Part shown: positions 1-8,556 of the stretch, in pieces | Layout of the letters: every line of letters begins with the position of its first letter | Numbering within the stretch: the stretch's first letter is position 1 | Assembly (NCBI RefSeq): GCF_036825535.1 | Contig: NZ_CP098812.1 | Span: 1,736,001-1,800,000 of the forward strand | Origin: Parasalinivibrio latis | GTDB taxonomy: Bacteria > Pseudomonadota > Gammaproteobacteria > Enterobacterales > Vibrionaceae | DNA length: 64,000 bases | Reading direction: 5' to 3' | Position numbers and translations under genes: made by a program | Notes under the pieces: model-generated | Told to the model about the DNA's origin: nothing | Databases searched by the model: none | Seen by the model: the letters and a program-made list of their open reading frames with translations, nothing else

Positions 1-107
1 GTTTCGCTGCGCGCCCAGACGACGTCACAGTCCTGGCCGTTAACGGTTACCAAAACGGCTTTCATTGATGATGTTCCTACATCCAAACCACCAAAGTATC
101 GCGTCAT
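1..107 (-). CDS. FGGY-family carbohydrate kinase, N-terminal fragment (cut by window edge)
   Basis: Only the first 35 codons are in the window. The start ATG at 107 has a GGAGGA Shine-Dalgarno a few bases upstream. The N-terminus carries GGLDVGTSSMKAVLV, the phosphate-1 loop of FGGY kinases (xylulokinase, ribulokinase, glycerol kinase and relatives), which phosphorylate sugars or polyols in the cytoplasm. It is the last visible gene of the minus-strand sugar operon, 20 bp after the second permease. Substrate cannot be read from this fragment; a ketose kinase would fit the transketolase genes upstream. The family call is fairly sure, the specific function is not. Confidence 0.8.
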   Translation of the reverse strand, partial: MTRYFGGLDVGTSSMKAVLVTVNGQDCDVVWARSE

Positions 108-127
108 AGCGTCCTCCAACTGTTCCC

Positions 128-979
128 TTATCCTTTCACTGCACCGGCGGTAAGCCCACGGACAAATGCCCGTTGTACCGCCACATAGAGAAGGATCAAA
201 GGGATCGCGATAATCACCAGAATGGCAAACAGCGCCCCAGGGTTTGCCATGTAAAACCCGGAATACTGCATGGGAATTATGGTGAGGGTTTTCATCTCAC
301 TTTCGGTCATGATGACCAGTGCAAGAAAGAACTCGTTCCATGTGGTAATAAATTGCCAGATAGCAACAAACACCAGCGCAGGACGGATAAGCGGCAGGGC
401 GATATGCCAGTACACCTGGAACATACTGCACCCGTCGATGCGCCCGGCATCAAAGAGTTCCTGAGGTGAATCCTCCAAAAAACCTTTGAGGATAACGACG
501 GCAAAGGGGACGCCAAGGGCGATATACGGCAGGATCAGCCCGGCATATTTGTTCACCCAGCCAAAGGTTTTCAACAAAATGGCAAGTGGCAGCACCAATG
601 ACGCAATAGGTACCATCAGGGTGGTAAGCAAAATGGCATAAAGCAGCAGGGAGCCGGGCAATTTCAGTACGCTGATGGCAAAGGCGAACAGCGAAGAGAG
701 CGCGATCACTGCCAGCACAGTGATAACGGTAACAATCAGGCTGTTCAGGAAAAAAACATGCAGCGGGTTATCGGAAATCACAGTGATGAAATTGGCGAAT
801 GTCACTGGCCAAACAAAAAGCTGGGGGTCGAAAACCTGTGCCGGTGTCCTTACGGCCATGGTGAACATGTAAACTTCCGGGATCATCCAGACAAGCAGCA
901 CCACTAACAGCACCAAGTGGATGATGATGCGTTTGCGCTGCGCCGGATCGCCCACCGCGTGGAGAAAACCTGTGATCAT
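128..979 (-). CDS. Carbohydrate ABC transporter permease, MalG/CUT1 type
   Basis: This inner-membrane protein of 283 residues has about six hydrophobic segments. It carries the EAA-type loop that contacts the ATPase (ELFDAGRIDGCSMFQVYWHI, roughly residues 176-195, with the conserved G of xxDGxxxxxxxxxIxLP). It pairs with the permease just upstream; the two genes overlap by ATGA at 976-979, so translation is probably coupled. No ATP-binding subunit is visible, so it must lie beyond the left edge or be supplied by a shared MsiK/UgpC-type ATPase. The sugar is not known from sequence. Confidence 0.9.
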   Translation of the reverse strand: MITGFLHAVGDPAQRKRIIIHLVLLVVLLVWMIPEVYMFTMAVRTPAQVFDPQLFVWPVTFANFITVISDNPLHVFFLNSLIVTVITVLAVIALSSLFAFAISVLKLPGSLLLYAILLTTLMVPIASLVLPLAILLKTFGWVNKYAGLILPYIALGVPFAVVILKGFLEDSPQELFDAGRIDGCSMFQVYWHIALPLIRPALVFVAIWQFITTWNEFFLALVIMTESEMKTLTIIPMQYSGFYMANPGALFAILVIIAIPLILLYVAVQRAFVRGLTAGAVKG

Positions 980-1929
980 GCGGATTCCCTCCCGCCGGTA
1001 CCAAGCTGGCTGCCGAGGAACATGATTTGCAGCACCGAAAGCACAAAGGCAATGACCAGTACAATGACAGACAACGCCGCACCGATACCCAGATCACCCA
1101 GTACAAAGGATTGCTTGAAAATATAGGTGCCGAAAATCTCGCTGGCATGATTGGGGCCGCCGTTGGTCATCAGGAAAACCACCGGGAAGGTTTGCAACGT
1201 TCCGATAATGCCAAGCAAAAGCAGGGATTTGGTGACGTTGGAAAGCATCGGGATGATGACTGACACCGCCAGACGAAGCCCTTTAGCGCCGTCGACCCGG
1301 GCAGCCTCAAGGATTTCGCGCGGGAGGTTGGTTAACCCGGCGATGTACATCAGCATTGAAAAGCCGGTCCATTGCCAGATATTCACCACAATGAGTGCGT
1401 AAATCGCGCTATCTGGATCCCCGAGCGGGGAGGATTTCAGGGTAATGCCCAGCATCTTCAGGTATTCCTGGCCGATCCCGTAATAGGGCGCATAGATTTG
1501 CAGCCAGATAAGGCTGACGACCGACACAGACGTTACTACCGGCAGGAAGTACATAGTGCGAAAAAAGGTACGCCAGCTGTCAGTGTAAAACTCGATAAAG
1601 TAGGCGATGGTGCCGCCGATAAGCATCTGAACCGGAATGGTTATCGCAGCCCAGAGAAACATGTTTTTCATCACTGTCCAGAACACCGGGTCAGTGATGA
1701 CTTCGATATAATTATCCAGTCCGGAGTAGTGGGTATTTTGCAGGGATGTACCGGAGAACAAGCTTTTCACTGCTACCCAGGCGATGGGGTAGGCAATAAA
1801 CGCCATAAAAACCAGGGTTGCTGGAAGCAGGAAAAGGTAGCTGCTGATTGTCTGCATCCACACCGGGCGAGCTGCTGGCCTTTGCCCAAACGGCTTGTGT
1901 AACCCGGCTTCCTGCAATGTTGACTTCAT
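976..1929 (-). CDS. Carbohydrate ABC transporter permease, MalF/CUT1 type
   Basis: The ATG at 1929 is chosen because it follows AAGGAGACGCC; a frame extension to 1956 has no such site. The product is 317 residues with about six membrane segments and a C-terminal EAA loop (LEAARVDGAKGLRLAVSVII, after LPREI). It forms the heterodimeric channel with the MalG-type protein encoded downstream. It lies 82 bp after the binding-protein gene, and that gap contains a hairpin. The family is clear; the substrate is probably a monosaccharide, oligosaccharide or polyol, as usual for CUT1 systems. Confidence 0.9.
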   Translation of the reverse strand: MKSTLQEAGLHKPFGQRPAARPVWMQTISSYLFLLPATLVFMAFIAYPIAWVAVKSLFSGTSLQNTHYSGLDNYIEVITDPVFWTVMKNMFLWAAITIPVQMLIGGTIAYFIEFYTDSWRTFFRTMYFLPVVTSVSVVSLIWLQIYAPYYGIGQEYLKMLGITLKSSPLGDPDSAIYALIVVNIWQWTGFSMLMYIAGLTNLPREILEAARVDGAKGLRLAVSVIIPMLSNVTKSLLLLGIIGTLQTFPVVFLMTNGGPNHASEIFGTYIFKQSFVLGDLGIGAALSVIVLVIAFVLSVLQIMFLGSQLGTGGRESA

Positions 1930-1978
1930 GGCGTCTCCTTCCCAATAGCTTCCCAAAATTTGTCACTTCAAGGCAGAG

Positions 1979-2000
1979 GTGGGCGCCCTGCGGCACCCAC
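1979..2000. other. Intercistronic hairpin between binding-protein and permease genes
   Basis: GTGGGCGCC and GGCACCCAC pair around a CTGC loop with one mismatch, just downstream of the binding-protein stop. It has no T-tract. Hairpins in this position (malE-malF is the known case) stabilise the upstream mRNA and help keep the binding protein in excess over the permeases. That role is inference here. Confidence 0.5.
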
Positions 2001-2011
2001 AAAGTAGATTT

Positions 2012-3292
2012 TTATTTAGAGAGCGCCTCATCAGAGGTTTTCTGCATTTTCTTCGCGCCGTCCTCCGGTGTCATGCTGCCTGCGGCGACGCCCGCAAGGA
2101 CGTTCTCCAGTGCGTCAGAAATAACCGGGTCAGCAAAACGCTGGTTTTCCGCGACGGCAAGATCCTTCATAAACCGCGCAGACATCTCTTTCACATGGTC
2201 TGTGACATCGCCCTGAGGACCATGCCCCTCAAATGCCGGAAGATCATTGAGATCGTTCAGCGCTTGTTGTAGCGCAACGCCGTTCACCAGTGAGGCGAGG
2301 AACTTCCATGCCGCCGGGTTGTTTTCGCCATTTCTTGTCAGGCCATAGCCGATATCGATGCCACCTACCGGTGGTGAAGTGCGCTCGGAATCAGGCATCG
2401 GTGGCAGGTGGAAAAAGTCGAAGCCGTCCATGTTCTGGACATATTCAGAAAGTGGTGGCGGGAACTTGCTCTCCTGCATCCACCAGGAACCGAGCGCCAT
2501 CATGCCAACCCGGCCCTGGGCAAACAGTTGTGCGCCAGTTGGGTAAGCGTGGGCACCCAGAGCGCCGGTCTGGAATACCCCGTCATCAAAGAGCTTCTTC
2601 CAGGAAGCCAGCGCTTTGACCAGCGCCGGGTCTGTCCATTTCGCCTGGCCGTATTGGGCTTTTTCAGCCAGTCCCGGTGCATACTGGTTAGCGAGCATCA
2701 GGAAGACATTGATATTTTGCCAGCCGTCCGCTGCGCCCTGGAACATGGGGATAAGGCCGTTGTCAGACAGCTTTTTGGCCGCTGCAACAAGCTGGTCGTA
2801 ATTTGTTGGTACCGTAATACCGAGGTTTTCAAACTGCTTGCGGTTGTACCAGATTGCCAGTACCTGTGACTCCTGGGGCAGGATATAGAAACCGTCGTCA
2901 CCGGCGGGGTTGCCCATTCGCATTTGCTTTACGTTGATGGGGAAGACTGACTTGATCCAGTCCTGGCCCCATTCGCTGGCTGCAAGTTTGTTCAGCGGTA
3001 CCAGGTTATCGCGGTAACGTTGGGTGAACGCACCGGGCTGTAAGCCGATCACATCCGGCAACCCGCCTGAAACTGCCGCCGCTTTCAGGGCAGTGAGGTA
3101 CTCCGGGGAGTAATTGTAGTAGGTGTACTTTACGTCGATGTCCGGGTTTTCTTTTTCAAAGGCCGCGATGGATTTCTCCATCGTGCTTTGAATAAACCAG
3201 GACCAGACAGTAACTGTTTCCTTTGCTGACGCTGTGTGAGTTAAGCCTGCCAGGGCGAGAGCGCTGACAGCTATCTTCCATCCCGTTTTCAT
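2012..3292 (-). CDS. Periplasmic sugar-binding protein of ABC transporter (extracellular solute-binding family 1)
   Basis: This is the periplasmic receptor delivering the sugar to the two downstream permeases. The ATG at 3292 is chosen over the one at 3307 because GGAG sits 9 nt upstream of it and the product then starts with a clean signal peptide (MKTGWKIAVSALALAGLTH..., cleavage expected after ASA at residue 23). The mature protein begins KETVTVWSW, typical of family 1 (MalE/UgpB-like) binding proteins, and the length of 426 residues is normal. Aromatic residues are common through the chain, as in sugar-binding clefts. The ligand is unknown. Confidence 0.92.
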   Translation of the reverse strand: MKTGWKIAVSALALAGLTHTASAKETVTVWSWFIQSTMEKSIAAFEKENPDIDVKYTYYNYSPEYLTALKAAAVSGGLPDVIGLQPGAFTQRYRDNLVPLNKLAASEWGQDWIKSVFPINVKQMRMGNPAGDDGFYILPQESQVLAIWYNRKQFENLGITVPTNYDQLVAAAKKLSDNGLIPMFQGAADGWQNINVFLMLANQYAPGLAEKAQYGQAKWTDPALVKALASWKKLFDDGVFQTGALGAHAYPTGAQLFAQGRVGMMALGSWWMQESKFPPPLSEYVQNMDGFDFFHLPPMPDSERTSPPVGGIDIGYGLTRNGENNPAAWKFLASLVNGVALQQALNDLNDLPAFEGHGPQGDVTDHVKEMSARFMKDLAVAENQRFADPVISDALENVLAGVAAGSMTPEDGAKKMQKTSDEALSK

Positions 3293-3349
3293 TTTGCTGA
3301 ACTCCATGTTGTAGGGTGACGTCTTTTGTGTTCGAAAATTGGCGGAATC

Positions 3350-4318
3350 CTAAGCCGCAACCAATGACGACAACCGGTTGACTAAAGGTGTACCCGCCAG
3401 GCCAAAGGCTTCCATCAAAGCGTCCGGGTGACCGGATTCGCCAAACCTGTCTGAAATGCCCACGCGGTGGAGGAGGTGCGGTTGCCGGTGCTCGTCAAGC
3501 AGGTAACCGACGGCATCCGCCAGTCCACCGTGTATGGAATGTTCTTCCACCACTGCCACTGGTGCTGACCATTGTGACAATGCGTCCGCCAGTGATGCGC
3601 CGAGCGGCTTTATCCGGGTGACTGCAATGACCTGGGCGCTGAGGCCGACCTGTTCAAGCACTTCTGCAGCCGCCAGTACTTTGGCTGTTAACGTACCGGT
3701 GGTGATAACGGTCAGGTCGCTGCCGTCGCGCATTATCCGGAATGCCGGGGTTTCGGCTTGCGGGCGTTGCTCCGGTGCCAACAGTGTGGGTGAAGGGAAA
3801 CGGGAAAGGCGGACATATGTCGGGCCGTCGTGGGCAAGAATATCTTCCGTTACCCATGCCAGATCGTTGGCATCAATGGGGGAATAAACCTGGATATTGG
3901 GAATGGCCCGCATGATGGCAATGTCTTCCACTGCCTGTTGTGTGGCACCGTCCTCACCGAGGTTAATACCGCCGTGAAAGCCGAAGAATTTGACGTTGAG
4001 TTTTGGGTAGGCGACCGAAATCGCGATCTGGTCACAGGCTCGCCGGGTAAGAAACGCGGCGAAAGTGTTCACGAAGGGAATTTTGTTCATGGTCGCAAGA
4101 CCGGCTGCGATCCCTACCATGTTCTGTTCGGCAATCCCGATGTTCATGTGGCGCTCCGGCCAATTGTCTGCAAAGGATGAGGTCTTAGTGGACTTGGAAA
4201 GGTCGGCATCCAGCATCATGACATCAGGACGGTGTTCGCCAATTGAAAGGGCGATCCGGGCATACGCATCCCGCAAGGAAATCGGGCTTTGGTAGTCGAA
4301 TGTAACAGTCTGGCTCAT
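3350..4318 (-). CDS. Transketolase, C-terminal subunit (split transketolase)
   Basis: The 322 residues cover the pyrimidine-binding and C-terminal domains of transketolase. The motif GIAEQNMVGIAAGLA (about 81-95) holds the glutamate that activates thiamine diphosphate, and FAAFLTRRACDQI follows. The partner N-terminal subunit is encoded directly upstream with an ATGA overlap (4315-4318), which implies a stoichiometric heterotetramer. Such split enzymes carry out two-carbon ketol transfer. In known pathways they act on unusual ketose phosphates, for example D-apulose 4-phosphate (AptA/AptB). Its place in an ABC transporter and kinase operon favours a dedicated catabolic role over the pentose phosphate pathway. 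Confidence 0.9.
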   Translation of the reverse strand: MSQTVTFDYQSPISLRDAYARIALSIGEHRPDVMMLDADLSKSTKTSSFADNWPERHMNIGIAEQNMVGIAAGLATMNKIPFVNTFAAFLTRRACDQIAISVAYPKLNVKFFGFHGGINLGEDGATQQAVEDIAIMRAIPNIQVYSPIDANDLAWVTEDILAHDGPTYVRLSRFPSPTLLAPEQRPQAETPAFRIMRDGSDLTVITTGTLTAKVLAAAEVLEQVGLSAQVIAVTRIKPLGASLADALSQWSAPVAVVEEHSIHGGLADAVGYLLDEHRQPHLLHRVGISDRFGESGHPDALMEAFGLAGTPLVNRLSSLVAA

Positions 4319-5145
4319 GACATCACCTCCTCACAGGCTTTCTGGTACTCTTCATCGCTTAATGAATGGCTGTGCCACTCAACCCGGTCTGCCATAAAGG
4401 ACACCCCCGCTCCTTTAGTGGTATGGGCGACAATACAGCGTGGCTGTTCGCCGGGTTCGTCTGAAGTGGCCCACTCAATGGCCGCCATCACTTCCTCCAT
4501 AGACTGGCCATCTATCTCTTTAACCGCCCAGCCGAAGGCCTTGAGTTTGGGGGAGTAGGGGGTGATGTCCTGGATTTCCTCTACGCGGCCATCATTCTGG
4601 ATACCGTTGGCGTCGATGATGGCAACCAGTTGGCGGGAATGGCTGCTGCCGGCGTAGGCAATTGCTTCCCATATCTGCCCTGAATTCAATTCCCCGTCAC
4701 CGAGCACGACAAAGGCGAAATGATCAGTGCCGGTTTCTGCCAGTACGCTAGCTTGCCCGATACCGACAGAAAGCCCCTGCCCAAGAGAGCCGGTAGACAT
4801 TTCTATTTCCCGCAGGCGGGAACGGTCCGGGTGGCCCTGTAACCGGCTGCCCAGTTGGCGCAGCGTTTTCAGTTCCGGCTCGGGTATCAGGTCGCAAAGA
4901 GCCAGTACGGCATAAAGGGCAGGCACTGCATGCCCTTTGGAGAGAATGACGTGGTCGCGGTTGATACGGGAAATCCAGTTTTCATCCGGCTTAATCCTTC
5001 CCATGTAAAGTGCGGTCAGGATTTCAATACAGGAAAGACTGCCACCCGGGTGGCCTGATCCGGCGGCGTAGATCTGGTCAAAAACGTATTTTCTTGCCAG
5101 CTTGGCGGCAGCCAGCAGCGGAACGACGGCAGTGCTTTCACTCAT
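4315..5145 (-). CDS. Transketolase, N-terminal subunit (split transketolase)
   Basis: The 276 residues form the diphosphate-binding half of transketolase. GHPGGSLSCIEILTALY (about residues 31-47) is the substrate and cofactor histidine region. GDGELNSGQIWEA (about 149-161) is the ThDP and metal motif, with the later IDANG supplying the metal-binding asparagine side. The gene overlaps the regulator upstream (5142-5145) and the C-terminal subunit downstream (4315-4318) by ATGA, so all three are translationally coupled. It is shorter than one-piece transketolase (about 660 residues) because the second half is a separate gene. Confidence 0.92.
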   Translation of the reverse strand: MSESTAVVPLLAAAKLARKYVFDQIYAAGSGHPGGSLSCIEILTALYMGRIKPDENWISRINRDHVILSKGHAVPALYAVLALCDLIPEPELKTLRQLGSRLQGHPDRSRLREIEMSTGSLGQGLSVGIGQASVLAETGTDHFAFVVLGDGELNSGQIWEAIAYAGSSHSRQLVAIIDANGIQNDGRVEEIQDITPYSPKLKAFGWAVKEIDGQSMEEVMAAIEWATSDEPGEQPRCIVAHTTKGAGVSFMADRVEWHSHSLSDEEYQKACEEVMS

Positions 5146-6056
5146 GATCTGACCCTCTTGGTTTCGTTCAATAGTTTGCCCCGGTCAAGTGCCCGGTTTA
5201 CCTGGTCAGATTTGCTCAGCATCTCCGGGGAAGCACTGACCAGGCATTGGTAAATCACTTCGTTGAACATGATTTGCATGAAACGGTTCATTGCTGCATC
5301 CATGCCATACATGCCGGTACCGGGTGGCGTTAATACGGTGATATCTGCCATCTGGTCAAGCTCAGAATTGGCTTTGGCGGTAATAACCAGAAGCCGGGCA
5401 TCCCGTTCCTTGATAGTCTGGGCGACGCCAATCATTTCCCGTGTCATGCCTGAATAGGAGATAACGATACCGAGGTCTTTCGGTGTCATCAGGGAGGCGT
5501 GGACCAACTGGGTATGGCAGTCGAGCTCAAAGCTGACGGGCATGCCGACGCGAAGCAGACGCTGGTAAAGATCCAGGGCCGCGATAGAGGACTGCCCGGC
5601 ACCAAAAGCCATAAGCCGTCGCGCCTGGCGTATTTCGGTGAGGGCATCTGTCAGGACATTTGACTGTGCAAGCATGTCGGAAAACCGGAGTGCCCGGACG
5701 GAGGAGTTCTGGAATATCTTTTCAGCAATATCGAAAGGGGAATCCCCTGGTGAGATATCCGGGCCGCTGTCTGGTGCCGCGTCGACCTGGGCTTTCATGG
5801 CTTTGCTGGCTTTGAGCATTTCTGCCCGTAACTCTTTTTGCCCGGCGCAGCCAAACCGGTTGGCGAGCCTCCCAATGGTGGCGCGGCTGGCATTGGCATG
5901 TTCACAGATTTTTTCGGTACTCATGGTGGCGAGTTGGAATTCGGACAATGACAACAGGTATTCCACCAAACGTCTTTCGGCGGGATTCAGTGCCGCCTGG
6001 GACATTTCGCTGATGAGATTTTCCTTATCCGTTGATAAGTCCGTTGTTCTGTTCAT
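5142..6056 (-). CDS. MurR/RpiR-family transcriptional regulator
   Basis: The 304 residues comprise an N-terminal HTH_6 domain (about 15-95; the helix STEKICEHANASRATIGRLA is the DNA-reading part) and a C-terminal SIS domain (about 150-290) that binds phosphosugars. It is the first gene of the sugar operon and overlaps the transketolase gene by 4 nt, so it is very probably the local regulator and is co-transcribed with its targets. A perfect 9-bp inverted repeat at 6100-6129, 44 bp before the start codon, is the likely operator. Whether it represses or activates cannot be told from sequence. Confidence 0.92.
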   Translation of the reverse strand: MNRTTDLSTDKENLISEMSQAALNPAERRLVEYLLSLSEFQLATMSTEKICEHANASRATIGRLANRFGCAGQKELRAEMLKASKAMKAQVDAAPDSGPDISPGDSPFDIAEKIFQNSSVRALRFSDMLAQSNVLTDALTEIRQARRLMAFGAGQSSIAALDLYQRLLRVGMPVSFELDCHTQLVHASLMTPKDLGIVISYSGMTREMIGVAQTIKERDARLLVITAKANSELDQMADITVLTPPGTGMYGMDAAMNRFMQIMFNEVIYQCLVSASPEMLSKSDQVNRALDRGKLLNETKRVRS

Positions 6057-6099
6057 CCGTAAACGCCTTCTCCAACATCTTTCCGTGATGCAATTTGTT

Positions 6100-6129
6100 T
6101 CAAATATCCGGGTATCACCTGATATTTGA
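6100..6129. promoter_or_regulatory. Candidate operator of the RpiR-type regulator
   Basis: TCAAATATC (6100-6108) and GATATTTGA (6121-6129) form a perfect inverted repeat around a 12-bp spacer, between the start of the regulator gene and a minus-strand -35-like TTGACA (6160-6165). This places it near the expected transcription start. RpiR-type dimers bind such repeats; assignment to this protein is inference from position. Confidence 0.45.
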
Positions 6130-6205
6130 GTTATGGCAAATCATTCACTGAGACGGTTGTGTCAAAGAAAAGAAATGGATGAATTGGGGGGAAACCCAGG
6201 GGTGG

Positions 6206-6235
6206 AAAAAATTCAGCCCGCATGATCCGGGCTGA
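6206..6235 (-). terminator. Rho-independent terminator after the GNAT gene
   Basis: TCAGCCCG and CGGGCTGA pair around a short loop and, read on the minus strand, are followed by ATTTTTTCC. It lies about 30 bp past the stop of the acetyltransferase gene. Confidence 0.8.
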
Positions 6236-6266
6236 GATTTTGAATAAGTTATTAGGTCAAAAATGT

Positions 6267-6803
6267 TTAGGCGGGCCTGTTAATTTTGTACAGACACTGG
6301 CGCGCAAGAGGGTGACCTTCTTCAATGGCCGGGTGATCAAACTCTTCCCCGGTATCGTGCATTCCCAGCCTGTTCATTACTCGGCGTGAAGGTTGGTTAT
6401 CCAGCGATGTAAAGGCATAGATAGCCTGCTCTTCCAATTCATTGAATGCGTAATCGAGGCTTGCCTGTCCGGCTTCGGTGGCGTATCCAAAACCCCAGAA
6501 TGGCTGGGCAAGGCGCCAACCCACTTCTACAAAGGGTGCACCCGGTATCCCGGTACGAATAAGTCGCAAGCCGGTAAAACCAATAGTCTGTCCGGTGGAT
6601 TTCAGCTCAAGTGCCCAGAAACCATAACCTTCTTCAGCAATCAAATCGTAAAGTCTCTGGTAAAGAGCCAGTGCCCCTTTTTCGTCAAGTACGGAGGGAA
6701 AAAATCGCATGACTTCAGGGTCGGCAGACATCTCTATCAGGGGCTGCTGATCGCGCAGTTCCCACTGCCTGAGGATTAAACGTTCTGTTTCAAGCTGAGC
6801 CAT
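6267..6803 (-). CDS. GNAT N-acetyltransferase, RimJ/RimL-like
   Basis: The 178 residues match the Acetyltransf_3 type: TERLILRQW at the N-terminus, the acetyl-CoA loop region VGWRLAQPFWGFGYATEAGQA (Q/R-x-x-G-x-A equivalent WGFGYA, about 99-104), and a C-terminal SLDNQPSRRVMNRLGM strand-helix typical of RimJ/RimL. It would transfer acetyl from acetyl-CoA to an amine, protein N-terminus or small molecule. The ATG at 6803 lies inside the upstream macrodomain gene (14-nt overlap), so the two are coupled. A terminator follows. Substrate unknown. Confidence 0.88.
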   Translation of the reverse strand: MAQLETERLILRQWELRDQQPLIEMSADPEVMRFFPSVLDEKGALALYQRLYDLIAEEGYGFWALELKSTGQTIGFTGLRLIRTGIPGAPFVEVGWRLAQPFWGFGYATEAGQASLDYAFNELEEQAIYAFTSLDNQPSRRVMNRLGMHDTGEEFDHPAIEEGHPLARQCLYKINRPA

Positions 6804-7329
6804 AGGAATCCTTTTCTTTCAAATTGTTATAAGCATCCTGCCAGATGGAAACCATCTGGTCACCAAAAAGATAGAAGTAAATTTCCAGATTGTTGAATCC
6901 AGGTTCGCTGCAAACCGACAGTGCAATATCGGCGGCTTCATTATGGGGATAGCCATAAACACCGCACGAAATGGCCGGAAATGCGACTGTTTTGCAGCCA
7001 TTTTCTTTGGCCAGGAGCAGCGAGCGGCGATAGGCCGATTCCAGTACAGCGCGCGGGTCTTCGAACTGTGTATAAATCGGCCCAACAGTATGGACTACAA
7101 AGCGGCACGGTAAGTTCCCCGCAGTTGTGATACGCGCGTCACCAAACGGACACCGTATGCCGTTAACGGCTTCAACTTCCATACAGGCTTGACGCAGTGC
7201 CGGGCCGGCGGCTCGGTGGATAGCACCGTCTACGCCGCCACCCCCCAGCATTTGCGGATTGGCCGCATTCACGATGGCGTCAACATTGGCCTTGGTCAGG
7301 TCCCCTTCAAGAATATGGATGTTGTTCAT
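6790..7329 (-). CDS. Macrodomain protein, YmdB/MacroD-type ADP-ribose hydrolase
   Basis: The 179-residue single macrodomain has VDAIVNAANPQMLGGGGVDG (about 16-35), with the Asn-Ala-Asn and glycine-rich loops that bind ADP-ribose, and later AFPAISCGVYGYP, the second phosphate loop. Enzymes of this class remove O-acetyl from O-acetyl-ADP-ribose or mono-ADP-ribose from acidic residues. The length fits YmdB/MacroD (about 180). Coupling to an acetyltransferase gene downstream suggests a shared role in acyl or ADP-ribose chemistry, which is inference. The exact activity is not settled by sequence. Confidence 0.9.
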   Translation of the reverse strand: MNNIHILEGDLTKANVDAIVNAANPQMLGGGGVDGAIHRAAGPALRQACMEVEAVNGIRCPFGDARITTAGNLPCRFVVHTVGPIYTQFEDPRAVLESAYRRSLLLAKENGCKTVAFPAISCGVYGYPHNEAADIALSVCSEPGFNNLEIYFYLFGDQMVSIWQDAYNNLKEKDSYGSA

Positions 7330-7688
7330 GAAAACTCCGAAGTTTGCTCTGGTAATTACAGTATCTGCAATGTCCCGGGAAGACAGCTATGTATTTGTAG
7401 GAATTTGGCAAAAGCGATTTGCCAGATTGGCTTCGGGGGGCACTCATGCTTTTGGGGAACTAATATAATTTATGAATATAAACTCATAAAAGTGAGAGAG
7501 TTTCTATAAACACGGTCGTTTCAGTAAACACACAGCCAGTAAGGGAAATTTGCACCTCGGTTACTGCAAGGTTTGGGATGTGGGTTGCCTGAAGTGCTCG
7601 TTTGACGCTTTATGTATTGATAGTCTTATCTAATATCCGGACGTGCAACTTTCGGATCAAATGTGACTTTATAATTAGGGATAGTGAA
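7330..7688. other. Intergenic region between divergent genes
   Basis: This stretch separates the divergent macrodomain and amidotransferase genes. The only promoter-like signal seen on the plus strand is TTGACG at 7602-7607 followed at an acceptable distance by TTATCT-like sequence near 7626. No RNA gene or repeat was recognised. Confidence 0.4.
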
Positions 7689-8459
7689 ATGTGTCGATGG
7701 CTTGCTTACCGGGGAAAGGGAATATATCTGGATGAATTGTTGTACAAGCCTGAGCGTTCACTGGTTCACCAAAGCCTTGAGGCCGCGAAAGCGGTAACAG
7801 CTGTAAACGCCGATGGGTTTGGCCTCTGTTGGTATGACAACCGGGACTTTCCGGGAACTTACCATGAAGTCCTGCCTGCATGGAGCGACCAGAATCTTCG
7901 GTCGCTGGCTCACCATATCAACTCGCACTGTTTTATGGCGCATGTGCGTGCTTCTACCGGCGCCAATACGTCCCGTACCAATTGCCATCCGTTTGTTTAC
8001 CGAGACTGGGCGTTTATGCACAACGGGCAGATCGGCGAATTTGAACAGGTCAGGTACAGGCTGGAACGATCACTGCCGGAAAACCTGTTCCTTGAAAAGA
8101 AAGGGCAGACGGACAGTGAACTGATTTTCTTGTTAATGCTTAAAAACGGGCTGACTGAAAACCCCTATGATGCAATGAACCAGACGGTGAGGGAAATAGA
8201 ACTCGCCATGCAGGAGAGGGGAGTGAAAGAGCCCTTCAAAGCGTCAATGTGTATCAGCGATGGGGAATGCTTCTGGGGGATGAGGTACAGCTCCCATGCC
8301 TGTCCGCCACCATCACTTTATTACTGCGAGTTGGATGATGGAATCGTGTTGTCTTCAGAACCACTGCAAGAAGATCACTCTTGTTGGAAACCGGTTCCTC
8401 CGCAGTCGTTTATCAAGGTCTATGGCAAAAAGCACGTTGAATTGGCAAAGCTGAAATAA
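7689..8459 (+). CDS. Class II glutamine amidotransferase, YafJ-like
   Basis: The ATG at 7689 is chosen because it yields Met-Cys at the N-terminus; Cys2 is the nucleophile of class II (Ntn) glutaminases after removal of Met, and AGGGA lies 8 nt upstream. The 256-residue length matches E. coli YafJ. Visible motifs are CRWLAYRGKG at the N-terminus, NADGFGLCWY (about 44-53), AHVRASTGA and HNGQIGEF, all part of the glutamine-binding site. There is no fused synthase domain, so the acceptor of the released ammonia is unknown. It stands alone in the plus orientation. Confidence 0.9.
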   Translation: MCRWLAYRGKGIYLDELLYKPERSLVHQSLEAAKAVTAVNADGFGLCWYDNRDFPGTYHEVLPAWSDQNLRSLAHHINSHCFMAHVRASTGANTSRTNCHPFVYRDWAFMHNGQIGEFEQVRYRLERSLPENLFLEKKGQTDSELIFLLMLKNGLTENPYDAMNQTVREIELAMQERGVKEPFKASMCISDGECFWGMRYSSHACPPPSLYYCELDDGIVLSSEPLQEDHSCWKPVPPQSFIKVYGKKHVELAKLK

Positions 8460-8556
8460 TTTAATTTATTGATAATATGAAGAAAATATCTGTTTGGAAG
8501 CTTTTCTTTACAGATTTTTCTTTATTATGAGTCTCCGCTCATAGGGGCAAAAGTCG

